Shown piece by piece: positions 17,100-26,606 of a stretch of 41,538 nt of DNA (positions within the stretch are counted from its first letter, which is position 1; each line of letters starts with the position of its first letter). The DNA lies in NCBI RefSeq assembly GCF_001424875.1, contig NZ_LMCT01000072.1, positions 336,553-378,090 of the forward strand, in the 5' to 3' direction. The DNA comes from Kitasatospora sp. Root107. GTDB lineage: Bacteria > Actinomycetota > Actinomycetes > Streptomycetales > Streptomycetaceae. The notes under the pieces were generated by a model. It saw only the letters and a program-made list of their open reading frames with translations, was not told the origin of the DNA and did no database searches. Both the position numbers and the translations under genes were made by a program.

Positions 17100-17489
17100 C
17101 TACCCGGCCGCACCGATCGCGGTGCCCGTCCGGTACAGCTCCACCAGCAACGGCCGCAGCGCCAGGCCCGTGGCCGTCAGCTCGTACCGGGTGCGGACCG
17201 GGAACCCGCGCAGCCGCTGGCGCACCACCAACTGCCGTTCCTCCAGCACCCGCAGGCGTTCCGTCAGGATCTTGGGGCTGATCTCCGGCAGCCGCTCGCG
17301 GAGTTCGCCGAAGCCGTGCGGTCCGTGCATCAACTCCCGCAGCACCAAGGTGGTCCACCGGCCCGACACCGCCGCCAGTGCCAGCTCCACCGGGCAACCG
17401 CCCTCCGGCCGGCCGGTGCGCCCGCGTGCGTCCGGCACCAACTCGGCGTCCCACCCGCGCTCCGCGTGGGTTTCCCTTTGGTGAGTCAC
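17100..17489 (-). CDS. HxlR family transcriptional regulator
   Basis: A 129-residue winged-helix regulator. The N-terminal CPVELALAAVSGRWTTLVLREL is the HxlR hallmark, with the usual Cys. The helix-turn-helix (GFGELRERLPEISPKILTERL) and wing follow. HxlR proteins often sense aldehydes or redox stress. The GTG at 17489 is taken as start; an ATG at 17531 would add 14 residues overlapping the divergent gene. It is divergent from a SnoaL-like gene with only 24 bases between starts, so it most likely regulates that gene. Confidence 0.9.
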   Translation of the reverse strand: MTHQRETHAERGWDAELVPDARGRTGRPEGGCPVELALAAVSGRWTTLVLRELMHGPHGFGELRERLPEISPKILTERLRVLEERQLVVRQRLRGFPVRTRYELTATGLALRPLLVELYRTGTAIGAAG

Positions 17490-17507
17490 GCCGCTGCCGG
17501 GTTCACT
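17478..17507 (+). promoter_or_regulatory. Candidate leaderless promoter of the SnoaL-like gene
   Basis: TTGGTG (17478-17483) and TTCACT (17502-17507) are separated by 18 bases. The second hexamer ends six bases before the ATG, so transcription would begin at the start codon. The -35 lies inside the start of the HxlR gene, so HxlR binding here could control both genes. Confidence 0.4.
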
Positions 17508-17513
17508 GCCGTC

Positions 17514-17924
17514 ATGACCACTTCCGCTCATTCCCCCACTCTCGCCCTGACCACCGACGCCCGGCAACACCCGGCCGTCTTCGCCGCCGCCTTCAACTCC
17601 GGGGACCCCGATCTGGTCCAGCAGGTCTACGAGCCGGGCGCCGTCTTCGTCCCCGAGCCGGGCCACCCGGTCACCGGCGCCGGAATCCACGCCGCCATCA
17701 CCGGGTTCCTCGCACTCGGCCTCCCCATCACCGTCCGGGTCCGGCACGCCTACACCGCCGATGAGATCGCTCTCCTGGTGGTCGACTGGACCATCACCGG
17801 TACCGGCCCCGACGGCAGCCCCGTCCACCTCACCGGCACCGCGACGGACGTCGCCCGCCGGGGCCCCGACGGTTACTGGCGCTACCTCATCGACAACCCC
17901 TTCGGCACCGCCGGGACCCCGTGA
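17514..17924 (+). CDS. SnoaL-like / nuclear transport factor 2-fold protein
   Basis: A 136-residue protein with the cone-shaped NTF2 fold of SnoaL-like polyketide cyclases and small hydrolases. Typical parts are FAAAFNSGDPDLVQQVYEPGAVFVPEPG, ITGFLALGLPITV, and the end strand GYWRYLIDNPFG. Catalytic residues of true cyclases cannot be assigned. It is likely a stress or accessory enzyme under the divergent HxlR regulator. The start is supported by the leaderless promoter spacing. Confidence 0.85.
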   Translation: MTTSAHSPTLALTTDARQHPAVFAAAFNSGDPDLVQQVYEPGAVFVPEPGHPVTGAGIHAAITGFLALGLPITVRVRHAYTADEIALLVVDWTITGTGPDGSPVHLTGTATDVARRGPDGYWRYLIDNPFGTAGTP

Positions 17925-17929
17925 CGGCG

Positions 17930-19540
17930 CTAGCCGCGCAGCGGGATCGAGACCCAGGACGGGTCGGCCGCCGGTGAGGTGAAGGTCAGCGAGGACCAGG
18001 CCGGGTTGTGGGTGATGTAGAGCGGGTCGACGGTGTCGACGACCAGGGCGAGGCGGTGGCCGGCCGGGACGTCGTAGGCGGTGGCCTGGAGCGGGAAGTC
18101 GGCGGTCAGCGGGGCGGCGTGGTCGAGGAAGGTGTACGGGGCGTGGGTGATCAGCTTGCCGATGCCGAGGGCGTCCACGTCGTAGAGGTACGCGACCAGG
18201 CTGCCGCGCGAGGCGGAGGGGGTGACGCCGAGGTGGACCTGGACGGTGCCCCGCAGCTGCTGGCGGGTGGGGTACGCCTCGGACTGCCAGACGGCGGCCA
18301 CCGGGCGGGGGAGCAGCGGGACGGAGACCAGCGGCGGGAGCTTGAGGAACTGCTCGGCGAGGTTGCTCAGGAAGACCACCCCGCCGTCCGCGCCGGAGTC
18401 CAGGCCGGTGGCGATCGGGGTGCGCCAGCCGGTGTCGGTGCCGGCCGCCAGTGAGCCGGTGTTCAGCCAGTTGCGTTCGCCGAGGCCGAGCCGCCGGGTG
18501 CTGCCGGTGACGGCCGCCCAGCTGGCGTACTCCTCGTAGCCGTCCTGGAGTTGGGGCTTGAGGCGGACCGGCTTGGCCCGGTCGATGCCGTTGTCGGTGC
18601 CCTTGAGGTAGTGGTCGAGCCAGGCGTGGGTGGTGGACCAGACGTCGTTGGGGAGCCCGGCCAGTCCGGTGGCCTCGGCGGTGGCGTGGTCGCCGGGGCG
18701 CAGTTCCAGCCGTTTGGGGCCGGTCAACTTCTCGTAGAGGCCCGTCAGTTGGTTCGGCGGGAAGATCGAGTCGCCCCAGGCGTTGGCGAGCAGCACGGCG
18801 GCGCCGTTGGCGTTGATCCGGTCCAGGTACGTCGCGGCGGAGCGCTTGGCGGCCCAGGCCCGCAGCTTGGCCTCGTTCTCGAAGTCGCTGCCGAAGAACG
18901 CGGTCAGCTGCTCCTGGAGCTCGCTGCCGGGCCGTCCGGTGAGATAGCCCGCGATCGCCAACACCCCGGCGGACTGCAGGTGCTGGGTCTCGTCGCTGAA
19001 CAGCGAGTCGGCCAGGTCGGCCCAGCCGCTGAGCGCGGCGACGGCCTTGATCCGGGGGTCGAAGGCGGAGCCGAGCAGGCTGATCCCGGCGCCGTACGAG
19101 ATCCCGGCCGCGCCGATCCTGGCCGGGTCGGCGCTGGTGTTGGCGAGTGCCCAGTCGATCACCTTGGAGAGGTCGGCGACGTCGGGTGGCCCGGCCACCT
19201 CGATCTGCCCGCCCGAGCCCCAGAAGCCGCGTGGGGTGTAGCTGACCACCACGTAACCGGCCTCGGCGAGTTGCTTCGCCTGGGCGAGGTACTCCAGGTC
19301 GTTGACACCCCAGGACGACGGCAGCACCACCAACGGGTGCCGGGCGGCGCCGTCGGCGGGCTCGTACACGTTGCCCTTGAGGACCACGCCGTCGGAGCCG
19401 GGGATGTCGGTGAACCGCAGCCCGGACTGGGCCGTCTGAGTGATCGTCAATGCCTGGGCGGCGGGCGCCAGGGCGAGCGGTGCAGTGGTGAGCAGGGCGG
19501 TGGCCAGCGCGAGCGCGGCGGCGCGGTTGCGTACGGGCAT
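17930..19540 (-). CDS. Secreted CocE/NonD-type alpha/beta-hydrolase (X-Pro dipeptidyl-peptidase-like)
   Basis: A 536-residue secreted protein. A Sec signal peptide (MPVRNRAAALALATALLTT, cleavage near APAAQA) is followed by an alpha/beta-hydrolase domain with the nucleophile motif GISYGAG. A C-terminal jelly-roll-like domain (TVQVHLGVTPSASRGSLVAYLYDV) is as in CocE and X-Pro peptidases. The ATG at 19540 has AGGAG six bases upstream. It may hydrolyse esters or proline-containing peptides outside the cell. It is divergent from the gamma-glutamyltransferase, and both are exported, suggesting shared peptide scavenging. Confidence 0.9.
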   Translation of the reverse strand: MPVRNRAAALALATALLTTAPLALAPAAQALTITQTAQSGLRFTDIPGSDGVVLKGNVYEPADGAARHPLVVLPSSWGVNDLEYLAQAKQLAEAGYVVVSYTPRGFWGSGGQIEVAGPPDVADLSKVIDWALANTSADPARIGAAGISYGAGISLLGSAFDPRIKAVAALSGWADLADSLFSDETQHLQSAGVLAIAGYLTGRPGSELQEQLTAFFGSDFENEAKLRAWAAKRSAATYLDRINANGAAVLLANAWGDSIFPPNQLTGLYEKLTGPKRLELRPGDHATAEATGLAGLPNDVWSTTHAWLDHYLKGTDNGIDRAKPVRLKPQLQDGYEEYASWAAVTGSTRRLGLGERNWLNTGSLAAGTDTGWRTPIATGLDSGADGGVVFLSNLAEQFLKLPPLVSVPLLPRPVAAVWQSEAYPTRQQLRGTVQVHLGVTPSASRGSLVAYLYDVDALGIGKLITHAPYTFLDHAAPLTADFPLQATAYDVPAGHRLALVVDTVDPLYITHNPAWSSLTFTSPAADPSWVSIPLRG

Positions 19541-19601
19541 GGGGGACTCCTGGCGCTGCGTGGGTGGGGGTGCAGGACCTCGTGACTGGACGGTAGCCAA
19601 T

Positions 19602-19664
19602 CAGACACGCTGTCAGTAACTCGTTGGCAGGTACCGGACCGATAACGAATCTACTGGCGGGTAG
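19602..19664. promoter_or_regulatory. Repeats in the divergent hydrolase / gamma-glutamyltransferase promoter region
   Basis: TGGCAGGTA (19625-19633) and TGGCGGGTA (19655-19663) are near-identical direct repeats 30 bases (about three helical turns) apart. CAGACA (19602-19607) and TGTCAG (19611-19616) form a near-palindrome. The second direct repeat lies in the interrupted palindrome CTAC-N6-GTAG (19651-19664). They lie in the 197-base region between two divergent secreted-enzyme genes and are candidate operators for an unknown regulator. Confidence 0.4.
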
Positions 19665-19737
19665 TGGCGCGAAGACGCGTTGTGCGCGGCCATCCCCTGT
19701 GAAAGAACGAGGAGTTGACGCCGTCCCAGGAGGACTC

Positions 19738-21522
19738 ATGCGACTGACCAGGCTCGCCCCGCTCACCCTCGCCGGGGCGCTGATCTGCGCCCTGGCCACT
19801 CCCGCGCAGGCGCACGGCGGCCCACCGCCGAAGGTGCCCGAGGCGGTCGGCTGGGGCGGCGCGGTGGCCAGTGTGGACGCCGACGCGACCGCCGTCGGGC
19901 TCGAGGTGCTGCGGCGCGGCGGCAACGCGGTGGACGCCGCCGTGGCCACCGCCGCCGCGCTCGGGGTCTCCGAGCCGTACTCGGCGGGCATCGGCGGTGG
20001 CGGCTACTTCGTCCACTACGACGCCCGCACCGGGCGGGTGGAGACGCTGGACGGCCGCGAGGTGGCCGGGCGGACGGCGGGCGAGACACTGTTCCAGGAG
20101 AACGGCAAGCCACTGGCCTTCGCCGACGCGGTGACCAGCGGGCTGAGCGTCGGCGTGCCAGGCGCACCGGCCACCTGGGCCCAGGCGCTGGAGCTGTGGG
20201 GGAGCCGAGGGCTGGACGAGGTTCTCAAGCCCGCCGTCAAGCTGGCGGACCGGGGGTTCACCGTCGACCAGACGTTCGTGGACCAGACGGCGCTGAATGA
20301 GACCAGGTTCAGAGCCTTCCCGGACACCAGCAAGCTGTTCCTGCCCGGCGGCAAGCTGCCGGTGCTCGGCTCGACCTTCCGCAACCCCGAACTCGCCGCC
20401 ACCTATCGTGAGTTGGGCCGCAAGGGTGTCCAGACGCTCTACCGGGGCGAGCTGGCCACCGACATCGTCCGCACCCTCCAGCACCCGCCGGTCGACCCGG
20501 CCTCCGGCTGGAACGCCCGGCCGGGCCAGGTGGACCGCAAGGACCTGGCCGACTACCGGGTGATCCGCCGTCAGCCGACCCACGTCGACTACCGGGGCTA
20601 CGACGTCTACGGGATGGCGCCGTCCTCCTCCGGCGGGACCACGGTCGGCGAGGCGCTCGGCATCCTGGAGCACAGCGACCTGGGCGCGCTGAGCGCCACC
20701 CAGTACCTGCACCGCTACCTGGACTCCAGTCGGATCGCGTTCGCCGACCGGGGCCGCTGGGTCGGTGACCCGGCGTTCTCCCAGGTGCCGACCCGTCAGC
20801 TGCTGAGCGAGGAGTTCACCGCCGCCCGGGCCTGCCTGATCGACCCGGCACACGCGCTGACCAGCCCGCTGGCGGCGGGCGACCCGTACCACCCGGCCGC
20901 CTGCGCCACCGGCGGCCAGGCGGTGCCGGAGACCCACGAGGGTCCGAGCACCACCCACCTGACGGTGGCCGACCGCTGGGGCAACGTGGTGGCGTACACC
21001 CTGACCCTGGAGCAGACCGGCGGCAGCGGCCTGACCGTGCCGGGCCGGGGCTTCCTGCTCAACAACGAGCTGACCGACTTCTCCTTCGCCCCCGCCACCG
21101 CAGGGGTGCCCGACCCCAACCTGCCCGGGCCCGGCAAGCGGCCGCGCTCCTCGATCTCGCCGACCATCGTGCTCAAGGGCGGCAAGCCGGTGGTCGCGGT
21201 CGGCACGCCCGGCGGCTCGACCATCATCACCACCGTGCTGCAGGTGCTGCTCGGCCGCCTGGACCGGGGTCTGACGCTGGAACAGGCGATCACCGCCCCC
21301 CGGGCCAGCCAGCGCAACACCGCCGCCAGCCAGGCCGAACCGGCCTTCCTGGCGAGCCCGGAGCGGGCCGGTCTGGAGGCACTCGGCCACAGCTTCGTGC
21401 TCAACCCGGAGATCGGCGCCGCGACCGGCGTCGAGCGGCTGCCCGACGGCCGCTGGATCGCGGCGGCCGAGCCGACCCGCCGAGGCGGCGGCTCGGCGGC
21501 CGTCGTACACCCGACGCGCTGA
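19738..21522 (+). CDS. ggt: Secreted gamma-glutamyltransferase
   Basis: A 594-residue Ntn-hydrolase precursor that cleaves gamma-glutamyl bonds of glutathione and peptides. It has a Sec signal peptide (about residues 1-25, ending PAQA). The conserved GGNAVDAAVATAAALGV and GIGGGGYF lie in the large-subunit part. Autocleavage is expected before the nucleophile Thr405 in the STTHLTV motif. Small-subunit residues include PGKRPRSSISPTIV and GTPGGSTIITTV. The length is normal for the family. AGGAGG lies four bases upstream of the ATG. A strong hairpin follows the stop. Confidence 0.95.
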   Translation: MRLTRLAPLTLAGALICALATPAQAHGGPPPKVPEAVGWGGAVASVDADATAVGLEVLRRGGNAVDAAVATAAALGVSEPYSAGIGGGGYFVHYDARTGRVETLDGREVAGRTAGETLFQENGKPLAFADAVTSGLSVGVPGAPATWAQALELWGSRGLDEVLKPAVKLADRGFTVDQTFVDQTALNETRFRAFPDTSKLFLPGGKLPVLGSTFRNPELAATYRELGRKGVQTLYRGELATDIVRTLQHPPVDPASGWNARPGQVDRKDLADYRVIRRQPTHVDYRGYDVYGMAPSSSGGTTVGEALGILEHSDLGALSATQYLHRYLDSSRIAFADRGRWVGDPAFSQVPTRQLLSEEFTAARACLIDPAHALTSPLAAGDPYHPAACATGGQAVPETHEGPSTTHLTVADRWGNVVAYTLTLEQTGGSGLTVPGRGFLLNNELTDFSFAPATAGVPDPNLPGPGKRPRSSISPTIVLKGGKPVVAVGTPGGSTIITTVLQVLLGRLDRGLTLEQAITAPRASQRNTAASQAEPAFLASPERAGLEALGHSFVLNPEIGAATGVERLPDGRWIAAAEPTRRGGGSAAVVHPTR

Positions 21523-21546
21523 GTCCTGTCACTGCCGGGCGGTATG

Positions 21547-21588
21547 TTCGGAGGTGGGCACCCCTGCGGGTGCCCACCCTCGTCCGAA
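21547..21588 (+). terminator. Strong double-stem hairpin between ggt and exonuclease III
   Basis: GGTGGGCACCC (21553-21563) and GGGTGCCCACC (21568-21578) form a perfect 11-bp stem with a 4-base loop. An outer 6-bp stem, TTCGGA (21547-21552) with TCCGAA (21583-21588), adds to it. It lies 25 bases after the ggt stop. It is most simply the ggt terminator but also sits in the possible leader of the next gene. Confidence 0.75.
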
Positions 21589-21613
21589 GCACCCATCGGG
21601 AAGGCCGCCCGCC

Positions 21614-22417
21614 GTGACCGTCCGCATCGCCACCTGGAACATCAACTCCGTCACCGCGCGGCTGCCCAAGCTGCTGGAGTGGCTGGAGTCGGCCAAGCCC
21701 GACGTGCTCTGCCTCCAGGAGCTCAAGTGCGCCTCGGACGCCTTCCCGTTCGAGGCGGTCAAGGAGCTCGGCTACGAGACCGCCGCCCACGGCACCGGCC
21801 GGTGGAACGGCGTGGCGATCGTCTCCCGGCTCGGCCTGGAGGACGTCGTCCGCGACCTGCCCGAGCAGCCCGGCTTCCTGGCCGACGGCGCGCTGATCCC
21901 CGACACCGAGCCCCGGGCGATCGCCGCCACCTGCGGCCCGGTCCGGGTCTGGTCGGTGTACGTGCCGAACGGCCGCGAGGTGGACCACGCGCACTACCAG
22001 TACAAGCTGGAGTGGCTGGAGGCCCTGCGCAAGGCCGCCCTGGCGGACGCGGCGGGCGAGCGCCCGTTCGCGGTGCTCGGCGACTTCAACGTGGCCCCCA
22101 CCGACGAGGACGTCTACGACCCGGCCGTGTTCGCCGGGCTGACCCACGTCACCCCCGCCGAGCGGGCCGCCCTGGCCGCGCTGCGCGAGGCCGGGCTGCA
22201 GGACGTCATGCCGCGCGCCCTCAAGTACGACCGCCCGTACACCTTCTGGGACTACCGGGCGCTCGGCTTCCCGAAGAACCTCGGCATGCGGATCGACCTC
22301 ACCTACGCGAACAAGCCGTTCGCCGACGCGGTGACCGACAGCTACGTGGACCGCGAGGCCCGCAAGGGCAAGGGCACCTCCGACCACGCCCCGGTGGTCG
22401 TCGACCTCGACCTCTGA
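21614..22417 (+). CDS. xth: Exodeoxyribonuclease III (AP endonuclease)
   Basis: A 267-residue DNA repair enzyme that cleaves abasic sites and removes blocked 3' ends. Motifs are IATWNINSV (catalytic Asn7), LCLQELK (metal Glu), VYVPNG, LGDFNVAPTDEDV (active Asp/Asn), the RIDLTYA loop near the DNA-binding face and the terminal SDHAPVVVD (active His). The start is a GTG with GGAAGG nine bases upstream. It is cytoplasmic and separate in function from neighbours. Confidence 0.95.
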   Translation: MTVRIATWNINSVTARLPKLLEWLESAKPDVLCLQELKCASDAFPFEAVKELGYETAAHGTGRWNGVAIVSRLGLEDVVRDLPEQPGFLADGALIPDTEPRAIAATCGPVRVWSVYVPNGREVDHAHYQYKLEWLEALRKAALADAAGERPFAVLGDFNVAPTDEDVYDPAVFAGLTHVTPAERAALAALREAGLQDVMPRALKYDRPYTFWDYRALGFPKNLGMRIDLTYANKPFADAVTDSYVDREARKGKGTSDHAPVVVDLDL

Positions 22418-22557
22418 GCCGTGGTGCGCCCCCCGGATGGGCCCGAACGGTGGCCGACCGGACCAGCGCTGCCTAGCGTCACAGCTGACAGGGTGTAGCT
22501 GTTCGAATACGGCGACGACGGAGTCCCGCGCTGCGCCCGAGAACCTGGAGGTACGGC

Positions 22558-23086
22558 ATGCGCGCTTCGCGTACGGCCACCACCCTGCTGGGCGCCATCG
22601 CCCTGCTCGGGCTCGCCGCACCCCACGCGGCGGCCAAGAGCGTCGAGCCGGCCTGGGTGCACCCCGCCGAGGCGGCGCCCGGCGAGAGCGTGACGATCAG
22701 CGTCACCTGCGAGACCAGCTCGGTGAAGACCATCACCGCCAACTCGCAGGCGTTCTCCACCGGCAGCGCGACCCTCACGGTCGGTCCGGACGGCAAGTAC
22801 AGCGGCAAGGCGCTGCTCGCCTCCAAGGAGGAGTTCGCCTCCAAGGCGGGCAAGAGCTCCAGCTGGGGCATCGACGGCAGCTGCCCGAACCACGACACCT
22901 TCACCGGCGCGATCGAGGTCAGGACCGGCTCGCAGGCCGGCGCCCCGGCCGACGGCGGCAAGCTGCCGACCGGCCCGGTGAAGACCGGCGGTCCGGCCGG
23001 GCCCGGCCGACCTGGTGGCCGGTGGCGCCCTGGTCGGCGCCGGGGTCGGAGGCTTCTGGCTGCTCCGGCGTCGGACCGCGCTCTGA
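22558..23086 (+). pseudogene. Surface-anchored small protein, frameshifted before the C-terminal anchor
   Basis: The ATG has a TGGAGG site six bases upstream. A signal peptide (MRASRTATTLLGAIALLGLA, cleaving after HAAA) is followed by an Ig-like domain (VHPAEAAPGESVTISVTCETS) with two Cys and a Pro/Gly linker. After about 23005 the original frame turns into Arg/Pro-rich sequence and runs on to 23214. A +1 shift gives a proper ending: DLVAGGALVGAGVGGFWLL then RRRTAL and a stop at 23084-23086. So the anchor helix is out of frame, either by a real indel in the run of G and C near 23000 or by a sequence error. Restored length about 175 residues. Function unknown. Confidence 0.65.
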
Positions 23087-23114
23087 TCCGCCGTCAGCGT
23101 CTCTGCTCAGCCGC

Positions 23115-23803
23115 TCAGCGCCCCGCCGTCGCCAGCGGGGCGCTGAGCGGTACGTTCTCGGGCCGGGTGGCCCGGATGGTGCCCTCGGCCAGCAGGTACT
23201 GCGCCGTGACGTAGGTCGCCATGATCCAGAAGCCGTGGCCGGGCAGTGCCTTCCACTCGGCCAGTTCGGTGGCGATCAGGGTGTCCGAGAGCAGGAACAG
23301 CGCCCCGCCCAGGCCGGTCCGCCAGCCGAGGCCGGCCGAGCTGACCGCGGTGGAGGAGAGCAGCAGGCTGTAGATCGCGACCGGGATCTTCAGGTCGCCG
23401 AGCCCGGGCCAGAGCTGACTGATCATCACGGCCCAGGCCGCCGCGTACGCCAGTGCGGTGAGCGCCGTGCGCCGCCGGTCCTCCAGCGCCCCGAGCTTCA
23501 CGAACATGGTCACGTAGCAGATGTGCGCCGCCGCGAACGAGCCCATCCCGGCCAGGAACGCGGCCTCCCCGCCGACCTGGAGCAGCACGTCCCCGCCGGT
23601 GCTGAACGCCAGCGCGGGCACCAGCAGCTTCGGCGCGTGCTCCGCCCGCGCTGCCACCCACCCCGCCAGCAGCGGCATCAGCGCGGGCTTGGTGGCGTGC
23701 TGTACCGCGCTCGCACCGGTGGCGATCGCCCCGAGGTGCACGGCGGAGGTGGCCGCGAAGGTGGTCAGCAGGCCACGGGCGGTGCGGAGTCGGCCGGTGA
23801 TGG

Positions 23804-23807
<4 letters not shown>
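23115..23807 (-). CDS. YhhN family membrane protein (lysoplasmalogenase-like)
   Basis: A 230-residue integral membrane protein with about eight helices. TKPALMPLL near residue 40, STGGDVLLQ, GMGSFAAAHICYV and LGGALFLLSDTLIA match the YhhN/TMEM86 family, whose eukaryotic members hydrolyse the vinyl-ether bond of lysoplasmalogens. The ATG overlaps the stop of the upstream hydroxylase gene by 4 bases, so the two are cotranscribed and probably act on membrane lipids. Confidence 0.9.
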
Positions 23808-24664
<857 letters not shown>

Positions 24665-24803
24665 GCCGAGGACGATAGGTGACAGCGGGCGGCCTGCGGA
24701 AGAGGTTGTTACCGACGCGTAGGTGAGAGTACGACGGAAATCGGCCGGATCGGCTGTGGGGCGCCACGGACGGGCTCGGGCACCGTCTAGTCTGGTGGGC
24801 GAC

Positions 24804-26222
24804 ATGGAGCGGTACGAGGACACGGTCGGAGCCGGGGAGGCACCGACGGTGGCAACGGGTGGACGCGCGACGGGGGTGGGGCGGCTCACCGCCGACGCGA
24901 TCGCCGGAGTGCCCGCGCAGACCACCGGCCGGGGTGCCGCCGAGCTGCTGGCCGACCGGCTGGCCGCTGCCGACCAGCAGGCCGCCGACGAGCTGTTCAC
25001 CGCCGCGTTCGGCCTCTACGGTGCCCGGCACCTGGGCGGCGCGCTGCCCGACGGGCCCCGGGCCGGGGCCGAGCTGAGCTGGTGGCACGGCCCGACGGTC
25101 CATCACCCGGCAGGCCTGCGCCCCCGGGAGGGCGGCCGCCGGAGCGGGGTGCTGGCCCGGCGTGGCGCACCCGCCGTCAGCGGTCGGCGCGGCCGGCACC
25201 GCAAACCCGAGCACTCCCCGGGCAGCACCCCGCAGGAGATCGCGGTCGAGCGCCGCACCGCCGCCCGGCTGCTCGCCGCCCAGCCGCTGGTCACCGCCGA
25301 CGGGCCGCACGGCGCGGGCTTCCCGCTGATCGTCCGCCATGCCGACTGGCTGACCGAGCGGTTCGCCACCGTGCTCGGCTACCCGCTGACCGTCGGCGCC
25401 CGGCACGCCCGCCTGCACAAGGCCCCGCTGCCCGGCCGCGCCCTGGCACCGGTGGCCGACACCGCCTGGACCCCGGGCGGGTACGCCGCCCTGGTGCTCG
25501 CTCTCGCGGCCCTGGCCGAGCAGCGGCCGGCCGCGCTGGAGGCGCCGGGGGTCCGTCGGCAACTGACCGAGTGGCAGGTGCTGACAGCCGACGGGGTGCT
25601 GGACCCCGAGCTGGCCCGGGCGCTCGCGCCGCTGCCCGCACCGGCGCCGATCGGCCCCGCGCTGGCGGTCCGGCGGCGGCTGGCCGAGACGCCGGTGGTG
25701 CTGCTGGACGAACTGACGCCGGAGCAGCGGCGCTGGCTGCAGGGCCGGCTGGAGCCGGAGGCCGAGCTGTTCGCCGAGTTCCTCGGGCTCGAGGCGGAGA
25801 TCCGGGCCGAGGGCGTCGCCCTGCTGGACCCGGCCGACGAGCTGACCGACCTGGCACTGCCAGGCACCGGCACGGTGGCGCAGGCCGCGCTGCTGCTGGC
25901 CGCCCGGCTGGTGGAGGAGCTGCGCCCGCTGTCCGGCGAGGCCGCGCCCCCGGCCGTGTTGATCCCGGACGCCCTGATAGACGGCGCACTCGGCGACGTC
26001 ACCGACGAGTACGGCCTGCGGTCCGGCTGGCGCCGGGACTACCTGGCCGATCTGACGGCCTTTCGACGAGACGCGCTGGACCTGCTGCACCGGATGCAGC
26101 TGATCGCCCCGGCGGGGCGGGCCTGGCTGCTCCGGGCGCCGGCCGCCCGCTACGCGCCGGAGGCGGAGCTCCCGCAGCCGCCCGGCTCGGGGCGGCACTC
26201 CCGGCCGCTCGTCGTCGGCTGA
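24804..26222 (+). CDS. DUF2398/TIGR02678 family protein, orphan Wadjet type III JetB-like
   Basis: A protein of about 472 residues. From residue about 145 it matches TIGR02678: AARLLAAQPLVTADGP, LIVRHADWLTERFA, LGYPLTVGARHARLHKAPL, then RRLAETPVVLLDELTPEQ, LEAEIRAEGVALLDPADEL and ALLLAARLVEEL. In Wadjet type III this protein (JetB) is the KITE-like subunit of an SMC-type complex that acts against foreign circular DNA. No JetA (DUF2397), JetC or JetD (DUF2399) gene is present. Relative to the family as I know it, the middle (about residues 245-290) looks shortened and the first 140 residues are an unusual Ala/Gly/Arg-rich region. ATG 24804 is used; GTG 24849 has a better site (GGGGAGG, eight bases). 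Confidence 0.75.
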   Translation: MERYEDTVGAGEAPTVATGGRATGVGRLTADAIAGVPAQTTGRGAAELLADRLAAADQQAADELFTAAFGLYGARHLGGALPDGPRAGAELSWWHGPTVHHPAGLRPREGGRRSGVLARRGAPAVSGRRGRHRKPEHSPGSTPQEIAVERRTAARLLAAQPLVTADGPHGAGFPLIVRHADWLTERFATVLGYPLTVGARHARLHKAPLPGRALAPVADTAWTPGGYAALVLALAALAEQRPAALEAPGVRRQLTEWQVLTADGVLDPELARALAPLPAPAPIGPALAVRRRLAETPVVLLDELTPEQRRWLQGRLEPEAELFAEFLGLEAEIRAEGVALLDPADELTDLALPGTGTVAQAALLLAARLVEELRPLSGEAAPPAVLIPDALIDGALGDVTDEYGLRSGWRRDYLADLTAFRRDALDLLHRMQLIAPAGRAWLLRAPAARYAPEAELPQPPGSGRHSRPLVVG

Positions 26223-26247
26223 GGGGTTGATCCGTCGAGGGCCCGGG

Positions 26248-26601
26248 TCAGTCCCGGAGCGCCTGCTCGATCAGGGCGACGGTGGCGCGCGGATCGGTGA
26301 CCTCGACCACCAGGCGGGTGTACTTCTCGTCGGAGAGTTCGACCACCACGGCCAGCTCCGGGTTCTTGACGTCCCAGAAGACCTTCTCGCCGTCACGGTG
26401 GAAGGTGCCCGCGACGATCACGCCGGGGAAGTGGGTGCCGGGGGCGCGCAGGCCCTTGGGCTCGCGGGTGATGCCGGGGTCGGCGGTGGCTCCCCGGATG
26501 TTGCGGAGCGGGATCTCGATCCGGCTCTTGAGGGCCCAGAGCCTGTCCAGCCCCTCGACCTCGACGGTGAGGGTGTCGCCGGTCACCGAAACATGTGCCA
26601 T
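26248..26601 (-). CDS. PH-like domain protein, paired with TetR
   Basis: A 117-residue all-beta protein beginning MAHVSVTGDTLTVEVEG, with RIEIPLRNIRGA and GTHFPGVIVAGTFHRDGEKVFWDV, a pattern of bacterial PH-like domains. It has no membrane segment or catalytic motif. Its ribosome site (GAAGGAG) lies inside the last codons of the upstream TetR gene, and the genes are about 5 bases apart, so they form one operon. Function unknown. Confidence 0.75.
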   Translation of the reverse strand: MAHVSVTGDTLTVEVEGLDRLWALKSRIEIPLRNIRGATADPGITREPKGLRAPGTHFPGVIVAGTFHRDGEKVFWDVKNPELAVVVELSDEKYTRLVVEVTDPRATVALIEQALRD

Positions 26602-26606
26602 CTGCC

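Noticed and set aside
17490..19991. Minus-strand frame reading through from before the CocE-like gene into the HxlR gene
   Set aside because: The upstream part is Arg/Pro/Ala-rich shadow in another frame of the CocE-like gene. Only the C-terminal 129 residues match HxlR, with their own start.
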